From the NCBI GenBank assembly GCA_026075535.2, contig AP026546.1:3782001-3846000 (forward strand): a stretch of DNA of 64,000 nt. The letters are read 5' to 3'. Below are positions 35,203-46,049 of the stretch, piece by piece. Numbering within the stretch: the first letter of the stretch is position 1; the number at the start of each line of letters is the position of its first letter. The position numbers and the translations under genes are program-made. Origin of the DNA: Tricholoma matsutake. Taxonomy: Eukaryota; Basidiomycota; Agaricomycetes; Agaricales; Tricholomataceae. Under the pieces are notes generated by a model, which worked only from the letters and a program-made list of their open reading frames with translations, did not search any database and was not told the DNA's origin.

Positions 35203-35622
35203 TTGGTATTGATATCATTTGTTGTGGTGCTCACTCTTGACCTGGTCTCAATGGTTGACGAATGGATGGCTTCTGCAGTTACAAACATCAACACTTCAAA
35301 ATGCAGTCTTCAGAGCATGCAGACAGTCTATCTGTGATCATGTCAAGATCCACACATTTCACCATGCTAATGATCCCAATGTGCAATTTAACCCCAATTC
35401 TCTCAATTTCATTGTACCTAAGCTTGTCCTAGAAAATGTCCAAGAAGTCAAAGCCAGTCATAAAATGGTGTGACATGCAAAAGACAATTCATGGGGCTGA
35501 TGATATAATCACGTCATCAAAATCATCACTGAACAAACCACCTCCTCCAGTACTACAACAAGAAAATATTGAGGCCCCATCTCATTCTGATGAAGACTCT
35601 GAGCCTGACCCCAACCTGACTA
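35203..35622 (+). pseudogene. unrecognised ORF region, middle piece
   Basis: Continuation after the gypsy element. The frame contains FHHANDPNVQFNPNSLNF and VPKLVLENVQEVKASHKMV, then an acidic Ser/Pro part. It is cut again at 35627 by an LTR element, and 38056 onward (NGNHNGLYWLDGPPPNLDN) completes it. No family recognised. Confidence 0.35.
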
Positions 35623-35626
35623 CTGG

Positions 35627-38051
35627 TGGAGACAATGGATCCGTCTCCTATAGCAGAGTGGTGGATCCGATAGTGATAGCCTGAGCCTGTATGTACATGT
35701 GACTGTCTACTGACTACATGGTCACATGACCTGAAGTAGGTGTGCCCACACACACTACTCCATTTGCCCACCTCCAAAAAAGGTGATGTCCTTGTCGCCA
35801 CAGAAAAAAAAAATGCAAAACAATAAGTAGGAATAATATAGACAAAAGATTTCTATAGTTGATATCAAAAATAAAGTAAAGAAAAACTCAACAAGGAGGT
35901 GCCCATCCCAGAGCTCGAAGTGCCCAGCTTAAGTCAACAAGGCAAGGGTCTTGGTCCCAGTTGAGTTTCAGAACAGAAGCAGCAGGTGCAGGTGCTACTC
36001 CAACAGGGGCAACAACAGGCTTGCCTGGTCCAATACCGGAGGGCTGACGTTGGGTGATAAAGGGTTGAGATGGAGTCTGAGATGGCAGAGCTGAATGAAA
36101 AAAAATTTGAGACAAAAGAAATTGTGGGGGGGCTCATTGCCGTCTTGTTCATCATCATAGGGTCCCAAATGGCTGTGGATGGCCGGTCTTCAGAGTGGAG
36201 ATATCTTGTGGCAGGGTGCTGGGGGCAACAGGTAATGATGCAGTGTCATCAGCCCAGTCAAAATGTGTGGGAGGTGGTGAAATGGCTCGTTTAGGGTCAA
36301 GCAGGGGTGAGACGGGTAGCATAGAGTGTTTCATGGGCTGGGTAGGGGAATGGAGGGATCTAGGGGTTGGGTGCAGTCATTGCCAGTTTGTTTTTTTGTA
36401 GCCGTTGGTATTTGTCATTGAGGGCTGTTGTAGGCAGTGAAATGGCATGTTTTCATACATGCTGGGGTTGGCTGGGGTGTGTAGGTGGCAAACAAGGGGA
36501 TCCCTTGGCTGTAGACGTCATCATTGGTGACGAGACAGTGGTGGGAAACACAGGTGGCATTGCAGATGATGTGGGGGCAGCAGTGGGTTCAGGTTGTGGA
36601 ATGAGGGGGTTGTGGATCAAGCTGGGGTGAGCTGGATGGTGTAGGGAGGCTCCTGGGCCCTCATTTGGAGTTCTGGGGCGAGTAAGTTTGTTTTGTTGAG
36701 TAAACAAGGCGTTTCGATGAGCAAACGTGCTCGTCGTCACATAACTCCATTGTCTGGGTGTTGGGTGTTCTCTGTATGTCATTTGTGGCCTGGTTAGCCA
36801 TCTCTAAAGTGGGGGCAGTTGTTTGCATGCTAGTTGTTGCCCTAGTTGTCATTTTTCAGCCATTTGGTTCAGGTGTCATTGCCATTGTTGATGGTGACAT
36901 GGCAGCATCATTAGGGGGATGGGGGGTCTGCTGTTGGGCTGTGGGTCAACCTGGCAAGGTGTGCCGTCGTTTTCAAGGTGTTTGGAGCAGGTTTGGGGTG
37001 GAGCAAGTCATTGTTGTGGTCGTTGTCAACGATGTTGACAATATTAATGGAGGCTGTGCAGGCATTGATGGTGGTGATGTAGCAACATTGAGGGGAGTGC
37101 TGGGATGTGTGTTGAGGGTTTGCATGGCCGTTTCTGTGGCACTGGGAGTGGTTTGGGTGCTGAAGTTGACAGTGGTGGCAAACGTCAGTCTGGGAGGCCG
37201 TTTCATTGGTCCTTGGGGTTGCCTGGGTGCTGGCATCGATGCTGGCTCAAACTCAGGGCATTGTTACCTCCAGGGAGATGCAGAAGCCCTCCCCATGGTT
37301 CATCACCCAGTTCACCCTTTCCTCCAGGTGTCCGTTCATCTTCCCTTTCTCATATGTGAGCTTGCCTGTCACCTCCCATTCTTCCTTCCCTTCATCAAGT
37401 CCAGTTTTGTGGCCATCTCTCCAACCATTTTTGTAAGCCTGTTCCTCCGCGTTTTCTTATTCTCAAGCTCCTCCTTTCTACCCAGCTTCTTCCCTTCTTC
37501 AAGTGCAGCATCACATGCTTTTTCTTCATCATCATTAGCCAGATATCTTGCTTTGTCATAGCCTTCAGCCCTTCCTGCATCAAAGGCTTTGGTTCTTGCA
37601 TTTTCCAGGAGTTCTTGTATAACACTCCATAGTAAGGCATTACATATGATGGCTGTTGATGTGGTTGTTACGGGGTTGCAGAAGCGGCCAATTTCAGCAA
37701 AAGTGCTTAGAGTGGGAATTCGAGAGTTCCCAGGCATGGTAGTAGACAAAATAGTGAAGCTGGAAATTAGACTGGTATTGCAGTTTAAGGCTGGTGACAA
37801 GAGCAGACAAGAGCAACAAAAGTGACAAAATGAGAACGAGAAACTAAGCAAAGATGGAGACTGCAGAGAGCAGACTGAGAACAGTGTGGATTGAATCACA
37901 CGCTCATCACCAAGATGGAGACAGTGGATCCATCTCCTATAGCAGAGTGGTGGATCCGATAGTGATAGCCTGAGCCTGTATATACATGTGACTGTCTACT
38001 GACTACATGGTCACATGACCTGAAGTAGGTGTGCCCACACACACTACTCCA
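35627..38051 (-). mobile_element. non-autonomous LTR element, 136-bp LTRs, with passenger gene
   Basis: Direct repeats at 35627-35762 and 37916-38051 are both 136 bp, start TGGAGACA and end TACTCCA, and differ at three positions, all transitions. CTGG lies on both sides (35623-35626, 38052-38055). No gag-pol domain is present. Instead the interior encodes, on the minus strand, a coiled-coil protein unrelated to retroelement proteins. The size and LTRs fit a TRIM/LARD-like element that depends on another element for movement. Confidence 0.8.
36155..37737 (-). pseudogene. coiled-coil passenger gene inside LTR element
   Basis: Chosen start MPGNSRIPTLSTF at 37737. A long charged helix follows (ELLENARTKAFDAGRAEGYD, then basic LGRKEELENKKTRRNR). 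After frameshifts a Pro/Thr/Gln-rich middle contains SIDASTQATPRTNETASQTD, and the end reads HFDWADDTASLPVAPS then PQPFGTL before two TGA at 36152-36157. The short C-terminal D-W-A-D-D-A motif occurs, from memory, in a family of basidiomycete proteins of unknown role. Several stops in the middle show decay. The overlapping plus-strand ORFs are shadows. Confidence 0.5.
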
Positions 38052-38055
38052 CTGG

Positions 38056-38330
38056 TCCTTCAAACGGGAACCACAATGGTTTATACTGGCTTGATGGCCC
38101 TCCACCAAATCTTGATAATGTGGAACAACATGTCTTCACCATCAAAGATACCATAGATATCAGTTCACGGTATCTTTTAGAGATTTGACTTCACCAACCA
38201 TAGCAACAGCAGTACAAAGTCACCCTGTGCATTGAGCTCCAGTCTTACCACCGGCAGTTCACCCAAAAGAGACCGACTGGGGCATTTGGTAGTACATACT
38301 CAGCATTTCTGATTAGGGACCATGCTGTGT
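38056..38330 (+). pseudogene. unrecognised ORF region, right piece
   Basis: The frame NGNHNGLYWLDGPPPNLDN then FTIKDTIDISSRYLLE continues from 35622 across the LTR element insertion. It is AT-rich afterwards. No family recognised. Confidence 0.35.
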
Positions 38331-38551
38331 ATTTACTACTACTACTACTGTTAATTTGCCTTGAGCCTAATTTACCATGAAATTGATGGTTAATTAGTGT
38401 TAATTAGCCCAAACAAAATCTACATTGATTAGCACTAATATCAGAGGGTGAATTAGACATTAGCTGGTCAAGGAGCTAATTTACTCGGTCAATCAGGTCT
38501 CATGTGAAATTCCCCAAACACTACTCACCAGGACTCTAACGTCAGAAGTAA

Positions 38552-38955
38552 TTGCTATTGTCCAAGAATTGTGTCATCCTCATGATCAGTTGCCTCCAAT
38601 TGTCCGCTTGGGAGTACCTGAACAGTGGTTTGCTACATTTGTCATCAATGAATGACATTTTACTTGGGACCAAGGACAATGTTTTCAATCTGCCTGAACA
38701 TGAGAAAAATGAGGTCATTTCCATGTTCTGTGGGAAAGACCAAGATGATCTCAGTATTGGAATCCCTGAACATCTGAACATCTGAGCCAGCCACCAACCA
38801 ATAGTGATGGCCTGCTAAACCCCCAAGCATGGTTGTTGAACAACCCCTGTTGTAATGGTGGAGCTCACCACACTACTCTTGGCTGCTCAGTCACAGCCTG
38901 ATTCCTTTCAGGGAATCACACTCAGCAACTTGATGCACTGTGTGATATATGCTGG
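38552..38955 (+). pseudogene. KDZ transposase copy B, 5' piece
   Basis: It contains the inverted-repeat motif ATTGGAATCCCTGAACATCT, then VELTTLLLAAQSQPDSFQGI, matching the N-terminus of the KDZ gene at 8209-10417. The frame breaks off at YAG, where the hAT element begins (38956). The missing continuation is at 53768. Confidence 0.75.
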
Positions 38956-39143
38956 TAGTGATGTACAAGGCTCAGCCCAAAGCCCTGAAGCCCAGGCTGC
39001 TGAGCCCTTGAAGCCTGAGCTGAGCCGGGCCTTACTGATGGCTTTGTAGGGCTCAAGGCTCAGCTTGTATTTTTAGAAGCCTGGGCTGAGCCCTGAAGCC
39101 ATGGCTTTCTTATGTTGAAAAATTGATGTGTTGACCTTCATGT

Positions 39144-39733
39144 CTGTTAAGTTCTGAGCTGGAGGAAGGAAGTCGTCAGATTTCTGGTCGTACCCAGATG
39201 GTAGAAGTTGATAAGGATGGATCAAACAGGGAAGGGAACCTGACGGAACTCCAGGGCAAGTTTTACTTGATGTGCTGTACCAAGTGTGGGGACAGAAAGG
39301 ACTTGGCTTCAACTTATAAGAAGTTGCACCCTTCTCCTTGTCAAGTGTCCTAATTTTGAGACAAGGTAAAAGAGGAAGATCAGAGAATTTCTGGAGAGGA
39401 TGAGCTAAAGTTTGAGGTAGACTTAAGAGGATATTTGGAGCATAATTGGGTTGGAATTAAGTGGGTGACTTGGTTGATTTACAAACTGGCTAATACAAGA
39501 CAAAAGTAGCTAGCTTAAATAATAAAGGCCAGAGGTGATTGGAGTTTCCAAGGCTGTGATAATTTGCAAACTGGCCTCTGAGGCAAATATCCTGAAACCA
39601 TTTCATTGAATTGGAAATGAGAGAATTTCAACTCTAGGCAGTGCTGCTGATAGGAGGTGGGCTGTGATGCAAGGTGGCCGGGAAGGGTGGCAGAAAATGA
39701 TCAGAAATTTGGTGGAGAAAATTGGTCTTGACA
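39144..39733 (+). pseudogene. hAT transposase 5' region, copy A
   Basis: About 90 percent identical by eye to 48248-48318 plus 50000-50430. It encodes the N-terminal finger-like LMCCTKCGDRKDLASTYKKL and the helical segment starting at GVSKAVIICK. It has an extra block at 39430-39535 absent from the other copy, and it carries the uninterrupted target site TTGATAAG at 39208-39215. It stops matching at 39734. Confidence 0.7.
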
Positions 39734-39872
39734 GTATTTCCCCCTTAGTGCTGAGCCTTCGAGGCATGTGAATGTTTGAATCCAAATTGGGAAATTGTTT
39801 TGCTGATTTTGATGGGGTTTCCAGGTCTTCTTACAACCACCACCACCACTACCCACAATCCCATCGATAATC

Positions 39873-40674
39873 ATGTCCTCCATTCCTTCGCACATGGAAA
39901 ATATAGTGGCCCTCAAGGCCCAACAAGAAAAGCTGATGGAGGAGCTTCAGCTCAAAGAGGAGGCAAGGGAAGCAGAGGAGTGCAGGGTCACAGAGGAGGC
40001 TGCAAGAGCAGAGGCAGCGAGACTAGAAGCAGAGAGAAAGGCTGCAGAAGAGGAGTGGAAGAAGGTGGCTGCTGCCAAGAGGGCAGAGAAAAAGTGGAAA
40101 GCCAGGGAGGTGAACTTGGAAGAGGCTGAGGGGAGCACCTCCCCCAAGAAGAAGGCAAAGGGAAATGTGCAGGCAGAGGTGCCTGATACTGGAGCTCCTG
40201 TGTGGCTATAGGCCACTATTCCTTGTAAAAGGTGAGTTCCTTCTTAATCTTGTTGCAATTCAAGGCTGACTTCTAGTAGATGTTCAAGTCAAAAACTGTT
40301 GTGTTTCTGGATGGGAACCCAGGGTCGCATGTGCAAGCCCTGCACAAAGGCAAAACACAAGTGTGAGGAGGTGGTGTGGGAGGGGCAGGAGTTGCTGGGA
40401 GGATCTGGGCTGGGGAACAATGAAGGAGTGATGGAAGTTGGTGGTGGCGGTGAAGGGAGTGAAGAGGGAGCTCTGTGTCATTAGCAAGGGTATATTGGCC
40501 CTCCAGGAGTCAATGTCGGATATCTAGGGGGCACTGGATCTGGAGTGGAGGCAAGAGTCCAAGGAGGAAGGGGAGGATGAGGAGGATGAAGAGGATGAAG
40601 AGGATGAAGAGGTGCAGGGGGAGCTGCCAGGACTGGCAGAGGAAGCAGAGGGTGAGGAAGCTAGGGAGGAGTAG
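39873..40674 (+). pseudogene. coiled-coil protein with partial Zn cluster, antisense to pol
   Basis: From MSSIPSHMENIVALKAQQEK a Glu/Lys/Ala-rich coiled coil of about 90 residues leads to a nuclear-localisation-like PKKKAKG. After a stop or intron near 40211 the frame resumes with RMCKPCTKAKHKC, a half cluster of the C-x2-C-x6-C type. It ends with a helix and an acidic tail (EDEEDEEDEE...EEAREE) at 40672-40674, after one in-frame TAG and a frame change. Such genes are often found opposite and downstream of chromovirus pol in mushrooms, from memory. Its role is unknown; DNA binding is an inference from the cluster. Confidence 0.5.
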
Positions 40675-40771
40675 GGATCCAGCAGGGATCTGATAACAAT
40701 TAGATTTTTTTCATTTTTGCTCTTTTATTTATTTTTGAATGAATGTGAATTGGTCTCAAAGCAAAGGAATA

Positions 40772-41096
40772 TTAAGTGGAAAGAGGTCCAGGTTTCCCCG
40801 GGTAATGAGTGTGAAAGTCTGTAATGAGTTCCTGGGCATGATCAAGTTCCATAGCTAGAAGCCAGGAGGTTTCTTCATCAGTTCCTTGGTAGCCTTCCCA
40901 CCACACAAAAAAGAGTAACTTGCACCGGCGACGATTGTTGATTTTTGAGTCAAGGATTTCTGCAATCTCGTACTTCAGTTCATTGTCTATAATGACTGGA
41001 GGAGGTGGGGGTTGGATGATTAGGAATTGTGTTTGGGGTGTCTTCTTCTAGTTGGGAGAGATAGAACACAGGATGGACAGCCTAGAGATGATCTGG
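40772..41096 (-). pseudogene. gypsy B chromodomain and pol C-terminus
   Basis: The minus strand gives AVHPVFYLSQLE, then ELKYEIAEILDSKINNRRRC and KLLFFVWWEGYQGTDEETSW, ending at TAA 40772-40774. This is a chromovirus-type chromodomain with the aromatic residues FVWW. It is separated from the rest of pol by the solo LTR at 41097-42425; the protein reads across the insertion (VTLQL, then PDHL). Confidence 0.85.
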
Positions 41097-42425
41097 TGAT
41101 AGGTCCACCTTGTTGTTCAAGCTCGGAAAACACATCTACAATCGTTGTCGAAGCTCTACAAAGCTCTATGAACCCATACAAACCCCTCCAAACCTCTACG
41201 AACCTCTCCAAACCTCTACAAAGTCATGAGAATGCTTCGAAATTCTTTGCATGCCTTCGGCCGCCATAATACAATTCCCCTGACCTTTGGACAGCTCAGG
41301 ATATACACTTGGAACATCGTTGATGAGTTCCAAACCAGTCTCGAGCAATATCGCAGCGATATCAGCCTTTGAACAAGTCCAATATTTCCTCGACTGACTT
41401 CGAAAATCATCGGACACTACATTGCTATCCGAATAATCATCACACACATGCCAGATGTATTCCCTACCATTGTCAAACAATATCACACTGATATCGGGCC
41501 ATGAACGAAGTCCGAAGAATCTTCAAAAATCTTTGAAAAACATCAAACCTCAAAAAACATTGTTGGACACAGTATTTCCTGTTCAAACAATCTTCGGACG
41601 CATGCTGGACACATGGGACACTATATCGAGTATATCGAACACATTTCAACCGCATGTGCATGCATACAATCCGCTCGAAGCAGTTTCCGATCTTTTATTC
41701 AATTTATAACAAGGACAGTCCAGTTTTAGCTATTCTTTCTTATTATTTCTTCATCATGTGTTATATTCACCCTTTCTAGGCTCGCTTTATTGTTCTGATA
41801 TACTTATATTGTCTTTTGCCTTGAGTTTTCCACATGTTTGCCTCATGTTCTCTAGCCTTTTTAGGTACTTTCTTTATTTTGTATAAAAAGATGTACTGGA
41901 CACAAAGAAAAACAAGAAAGTCGTCGTCTTCCTCCCAGATCACAGTGATTTGAGATTACAGTTTAGTCTTATTCAGTCTGAAGTTTGGTGTTTTATGCTA
42001 AATTTCCTCAAAATTCCTCAAAATTCCTCGCATTATGCTACTTTCGCTCTCGTTTCCCTCGAATCGCCTTTTCTTCACTTCTACTACTCATCTAGTCCCC
42101 CAATCTTGCATCCGAACATATTTGCGCACTCGAAATTCCTTGAAACTTCTTCGAAAAATATTGCAACATCTCGAAAATCATTGCAACATCTCTAAAATCA
42201 TTGCAACATCTTGAAAATCATTGCAACGTCTCGAAAATCATTGCAAGTCCTCGAAACACATTCTTTTAGCTTCGAACTGCTTTGACAAGTAGTCCTTTTA
42301 TGGCTATTTGATGGTCGATCTGACAGGTGACATCTAGAGGGCCTTGCATCCTTCCTCTGACTTGTGTTATACCATCCGAAGCCATTTTGTGGGTTTTGTT
42401 TGGGTTTCCGGGTTGAGCATCATCA
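41097..42425 (-). mobile_element. solo LTR, family L (copy 2), inserted in gypsy B pol
   Basis: A 1329-bp unit in inverse orientation to copy 1 (2737-4025) and alignable along its full length. It is notably rich in TCGA/CGAA motifs compared with surrounding sequence. It splits gypsy B pol between the integrase C-terminus and the chromodomain. The flanks are CTGG and CCAG, which gives no clear direct duplication. Confidence 0.75.
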
Positions 42426-43440
42426 CCAGAAGTTGAAGGGTAACCAAGTGAGTACCCAGATGGGCAATGATTTCAAAAGGTCCATAGAACTTCTCTGAGA
42501 GCTTCTTAGAGGGTCAAGTACTGTGTAAGTGTTTGCCTTTGACAAAAGCATAGTCACCAATATTGAAGTCAGGAGCGGGAGCCCAGCATTTGTCTGCAGG
42601 ACTTCTGTGCTTCTGTGAGTTGTTTCTGGAGTTCCTGGTGGAGGTCATCAAGGTTGACCACAAAATGGCGCATGCGTTGTGAGGCTAGTTCATGCTCTGG
42701 GAAAACCATGATGTTTGGGTGGTAACTCTTGTTGGCAAAAAAGGGTGAAACTTCAGTGGAAGCTGAGGGAGCATTGTTGTAAGTGAATTCCCCCAAAGGT
42801 AGTAACTGGGACCAGTTATCCTGTTGGTAGTTGCAGAAAATCTGCAAGTACTGTTCAAGGGTCTGGTTGAGGCATTCAGTCTGTCCATCACCTTCTGGAT
42901 GGTAACCTGAAGTGAAGTGGATTTTCATGTCCAGGGCCTGTCCAAGAGAGCAGAAGAAATGGGAAATGAACTCGGAACCCCAGTCGCAGGTGATGGGAGA
43001 AGGAACACCATGTTTGGAGAAGACATGCATGATGAATAGATTAGCAAGTTCTTGTGCTGTGATTTTGTTTACTGTGGGGATGAAGATGCCCTGTTTGGAG
43101 AGTCGGTCTATGATGACTAGAATGGCAGTGTGTCCATTGGAATCTGGTAGTTGTTCAATAAAGTCCATTGAGATTGAGTTCCAAGGCCTTTCCAGGACTG
43201 GAAGTTGTTTCAAAAACCTGTAAGGCTTGTGTCGTGGTGACTTGGAGTGTTTGCATGTAGTACAAGACTTGCAAAAGTCCTGCACAAAGGTGCAGAGGTT
43301 GGGCCAAACATAATCACATCAGATGAGATGAAGGGTCTTGTTTTGTCCATAGTGGCCTGAGAGAATATGGTCGTGCTTGTATTGTAAGACTTTAAGATGG
43401 AGGTCCATGACATCCGGGACATAAATCCAGTCAAAGTGGT
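42426..43440 (-). pseudogene. gypsy B integrase
   Basis: HHCC site (HYGQNKTLHLI, then CKSCTTCKHSKS) and DDE core: Asp in ISMDFIEQLP, Asp in ITCDWGSEF (SDRGSEF is usual), Glu in GDGQTECLNQTLEQYL. TGA codons replace Arg after LHLI (near 43318) and after HLHST (near 42520). The C-terminal region ends KKLSEKFYGPFEIIAHLGTH at the LTR insertion. Confidence 0.85.
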
Positions 43441-43797
43441 GGAGAAGTCCGCTGTTGTCTAGACACCAATTTGGTGCAGATGGTGACAGAAGTGGGAGGA
43501 GGAGATGGGATCCAGAGGGAGGGAGGATTGGATATCATTGTGGAGCTTCTCAATATCCATGAGAACAGCTTGTCGGATGATAGTGGTAGCAAGGAAAGTG
43601 GCTTGGAGGGAGGTTGTGAGTTGTTCTTGAGTAGGGACTGGACAGAAATTGCTCAGGTTTACTGAGGTGAAGTTGCTATTTCCCCCTTTGTGGTAGACAT
43701 CCCAGCATCTAGTGAGTGCATTGGGTTTAGCCCCTAGCTTCCCAGGGTGGAAGCAAGTGGCAAGGTTGAACTGTGAAAGGTATTCTGACCATTGAGC

Positions 43798-44430
43798 CTA
43801 TCGATTGGTAAGGAGTTTCATGGTGCTGAAGTATTCCAGATTTTTGTGATCCATGACCACATCTACCAGATTTCTGGAACCTTCCAGGTACTGCCGCCAG
43901 TGTTTGAAGGCTTCAAAGATAGCCAAGAGTTCCTTGTCATGGGTGTCATAGTTCAGTTCAGCTGGGTTGAAGGAGCAGGAGTTGAATGCAACCAGATGGA
44001 TTTCTCTGTCTGCAGTATAGATGGACAAGATAGCTGCCAGTGCATAGTCTGAAGCATCTGTCTCCAGGATAATGTGGGAGTCTAGTAGCCATTGAGTGAG
44101 TACTGGGGCATGGGTGAATTCTTCTTTTAATTTGTTGAAGGCTTCTTGACATTTCTTGCCAAAGTCCCATGGCACCTGTTTCTGAGTAAGTCTGGCAAGA
44201 GGGATGATGATGTCGGATGGGTTGAAGGAGCAGGAGTGGAATGCGACCAGATGGATTTCTTTGTCTGTGGTATAGATGGACAAGATAGCTGCCAGCACAT
44301 AGTCTGAAGCATCTGTCTCCAGGATAATGCAGGAGTCCAGTAGCCATTGAGTGAGTACTGGGGCATGGGTGAATTCTTCTTTTAATTTGTTGAAGGCTTC
44401 TTGACATTTCTTGCCAAAGTCCCATGGCAC
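43798..44430 (-). pseudogene. gypsy B RNase H with 255-bp in-frame tandem duplication
   Basis: The 210-codon frame contains PWDFGKKCQEAFNKLKEEFT followed by LETDASDY twice, 85 codons apart. GAATTCTTCT on the plus strand occurs at 44116 and 44371, and GGGTTGAAGG at 43964 and 44219, so the period is exactly 255 bp. The two copies differ at several positions (CIILETDASDYV versus HIILETDASDYA). The second is followed by the normal AELNYDTHDKELLAI. A TAG after LLTNR ends the frame where Gln is expected. Confidence 0.9.
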
Positions 44431-44431
44431 A

Positions 44432-45200
44432 TGTCTTTGAGTAAGTCTGGTGAGAGGGATGACAATGTTGGAATATCCATGGATAAAGTGTTGGTAGAAG
44501 TTGCAGAATCCAAGGAAGGATTGAATATCCTTAACCTTTCAAGGTTCAGGCCAGTCAAGGATGGTTTTGACTTTATCTTCAGACATCTGGAGCCCATCAG
44601 GAGAGAGGATGAACCCCCAAGTATTCCCAGCTGTCTTTGTGGAACTCGCATTTCTGCAGAGCAGCATAGAGCCCATTTTTTCAGAGTCTCTGAAGAACTT
44701 CCTTGATGTGAGCTTTGTGTTGACTCATGTTGTTGGAGTAGATTAGGATATTGTTGAGGTAGATAATGACGCTGACATCTAGATGGTCACTGAAGGTGTT
44801 GTTCATGAGGCACTGGAAATCTGCAGGTGTGTTGGTGAGCCCAAACAGAACTACCAGCCATTCAAAAGAGCTGTAACACATGCGGAAAGTAGTTTTTCAT
44901 TCATCTCCCTCAGCAATGCAAACTAAGTGATAAGCATGCCAGAGGTCAATTTTGGTGAACATGCGGGCTTTTCCCAGAGAGTCCAGGAGATCTGAGTGGG
45001 CAGCAGTCCTTCTTTAAAATGTGGTTGAGTCCCCAGTAGTTGGTAGTTGACACACAATCGGAGACTTCCATCCTTTTTCTTGACAAAGAGTATAGGAGCA
45101 CCATGAGGGGATTCAGAGGGGTGGAAGAAGCCTGAGCAGATGTTCTCTTCAATGAATATTTGGAGAGCTTACAGTTCAGAGGGTGAGAGGGAGTACATGC
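44432..45200 (-). pseudogene. gypsy B reverse transcriptase, YLDD changed to YLNN
   Basis: RT blocks in order: [51 protein letters not shown], then [11 protein letters not shown] at about 44747-44763. The two catalytic Asp of YxDD are both Asn, each explained by G-to-A. TGA follows GDE (Trp expected) and WPEP (Arg expected). Several frameshifts are present. Confidence 0.85.
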
Positions 45201-45990
45201 AACCCAGAGGTGGGGGAGCATTATCCTCCGTCTCTATTTTGAGGTCATAGGAACGGTGTGGAGGAAGGGTGTTGGCTTTTTGTTTGTTGAAGACATCTGC
45301 AAATTTGTGATATTCCTCTGGAACATCTGAAAGATCTGGAGGACCTCTGGTCATTACAGAAGATTTGGCCATCAGTCCTTCTGGAGAGAATGTCATCTGA
45401 AAGGCTGCAGCCCCAGGGAGTTTGCTTGCACGCATATAAGCAGCAGCATTGATGAAAGAGATTTCAGGAGGTATGAGTTTTGAGGATTTAGAGACCACAG
45501 GGTTTTCATGGGTTTCTGCTGGAAGGTTCAGAGGTGTAGGTGACTTACACAAGCTAGGAGAGTCAGGAGACATTGAGGGGGCAGGACCTCTTTGAGCTGC
45601 AGAGCGGAAATTTATTTGGCCTGAAGACCAGTCAATCAACGGATTGTATTGCTTCAGCCAGTTATGACCAAGAACAGTGGAACAGGAAGAGTCCAGTGAG
45701 GTTACATAAAATGTCAGATTGAACACTTCACCAGATGGAAAAGTGGCTGGAAGTTTCATCACCTGGGTTATGGTGGAGTTGCAGTTTCCATCAAATAGCC
45801 AGAGTCCGACTGGAGAAATGATTTTGGTACTAAGTTGGTTGTCCCACACAAATGATGAGTCTAGGAAACAATGTGAGAAACCAGAGTCAATAAGAGTTCA
45901 GATTTCTTGGGAATGCTTGGAAAGGGATAGCAGGATGGTAAGGGATTCAGGATCAGAAAGAGCAGACACATTGAGATGGACGTAAGCAGC
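45169..45990 (-). pseudogene. gypsy B protease region
   Basis: The frame contains TFYVTSLDSSCSTVLGHNWL, PLIDWSSGQINF and, after a linker, PEEYHKFADVFNKQKANTLP and LPPHRSYDLKIE, the usual approach to RT in chromoviruses. A TAA after LSPSEL separates it from RT. Confidence 0.8.
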
Positions 45991-46049
45991 CAACTGGGAA
46001 ACATCAATGCAACCCTCAGCCCAAATGGCATGTTCCCGAGGGTTGCAGA

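Noticed and set aside
36758..37561. 267-codon plus-strand ORF
   Set aside because: It is the complement of the Pro/Thr-rich middle and coiled coil of the minus-strand passenger gene, and its composition (Val/Gly then Ser/Phe runs) looks like a shadow.
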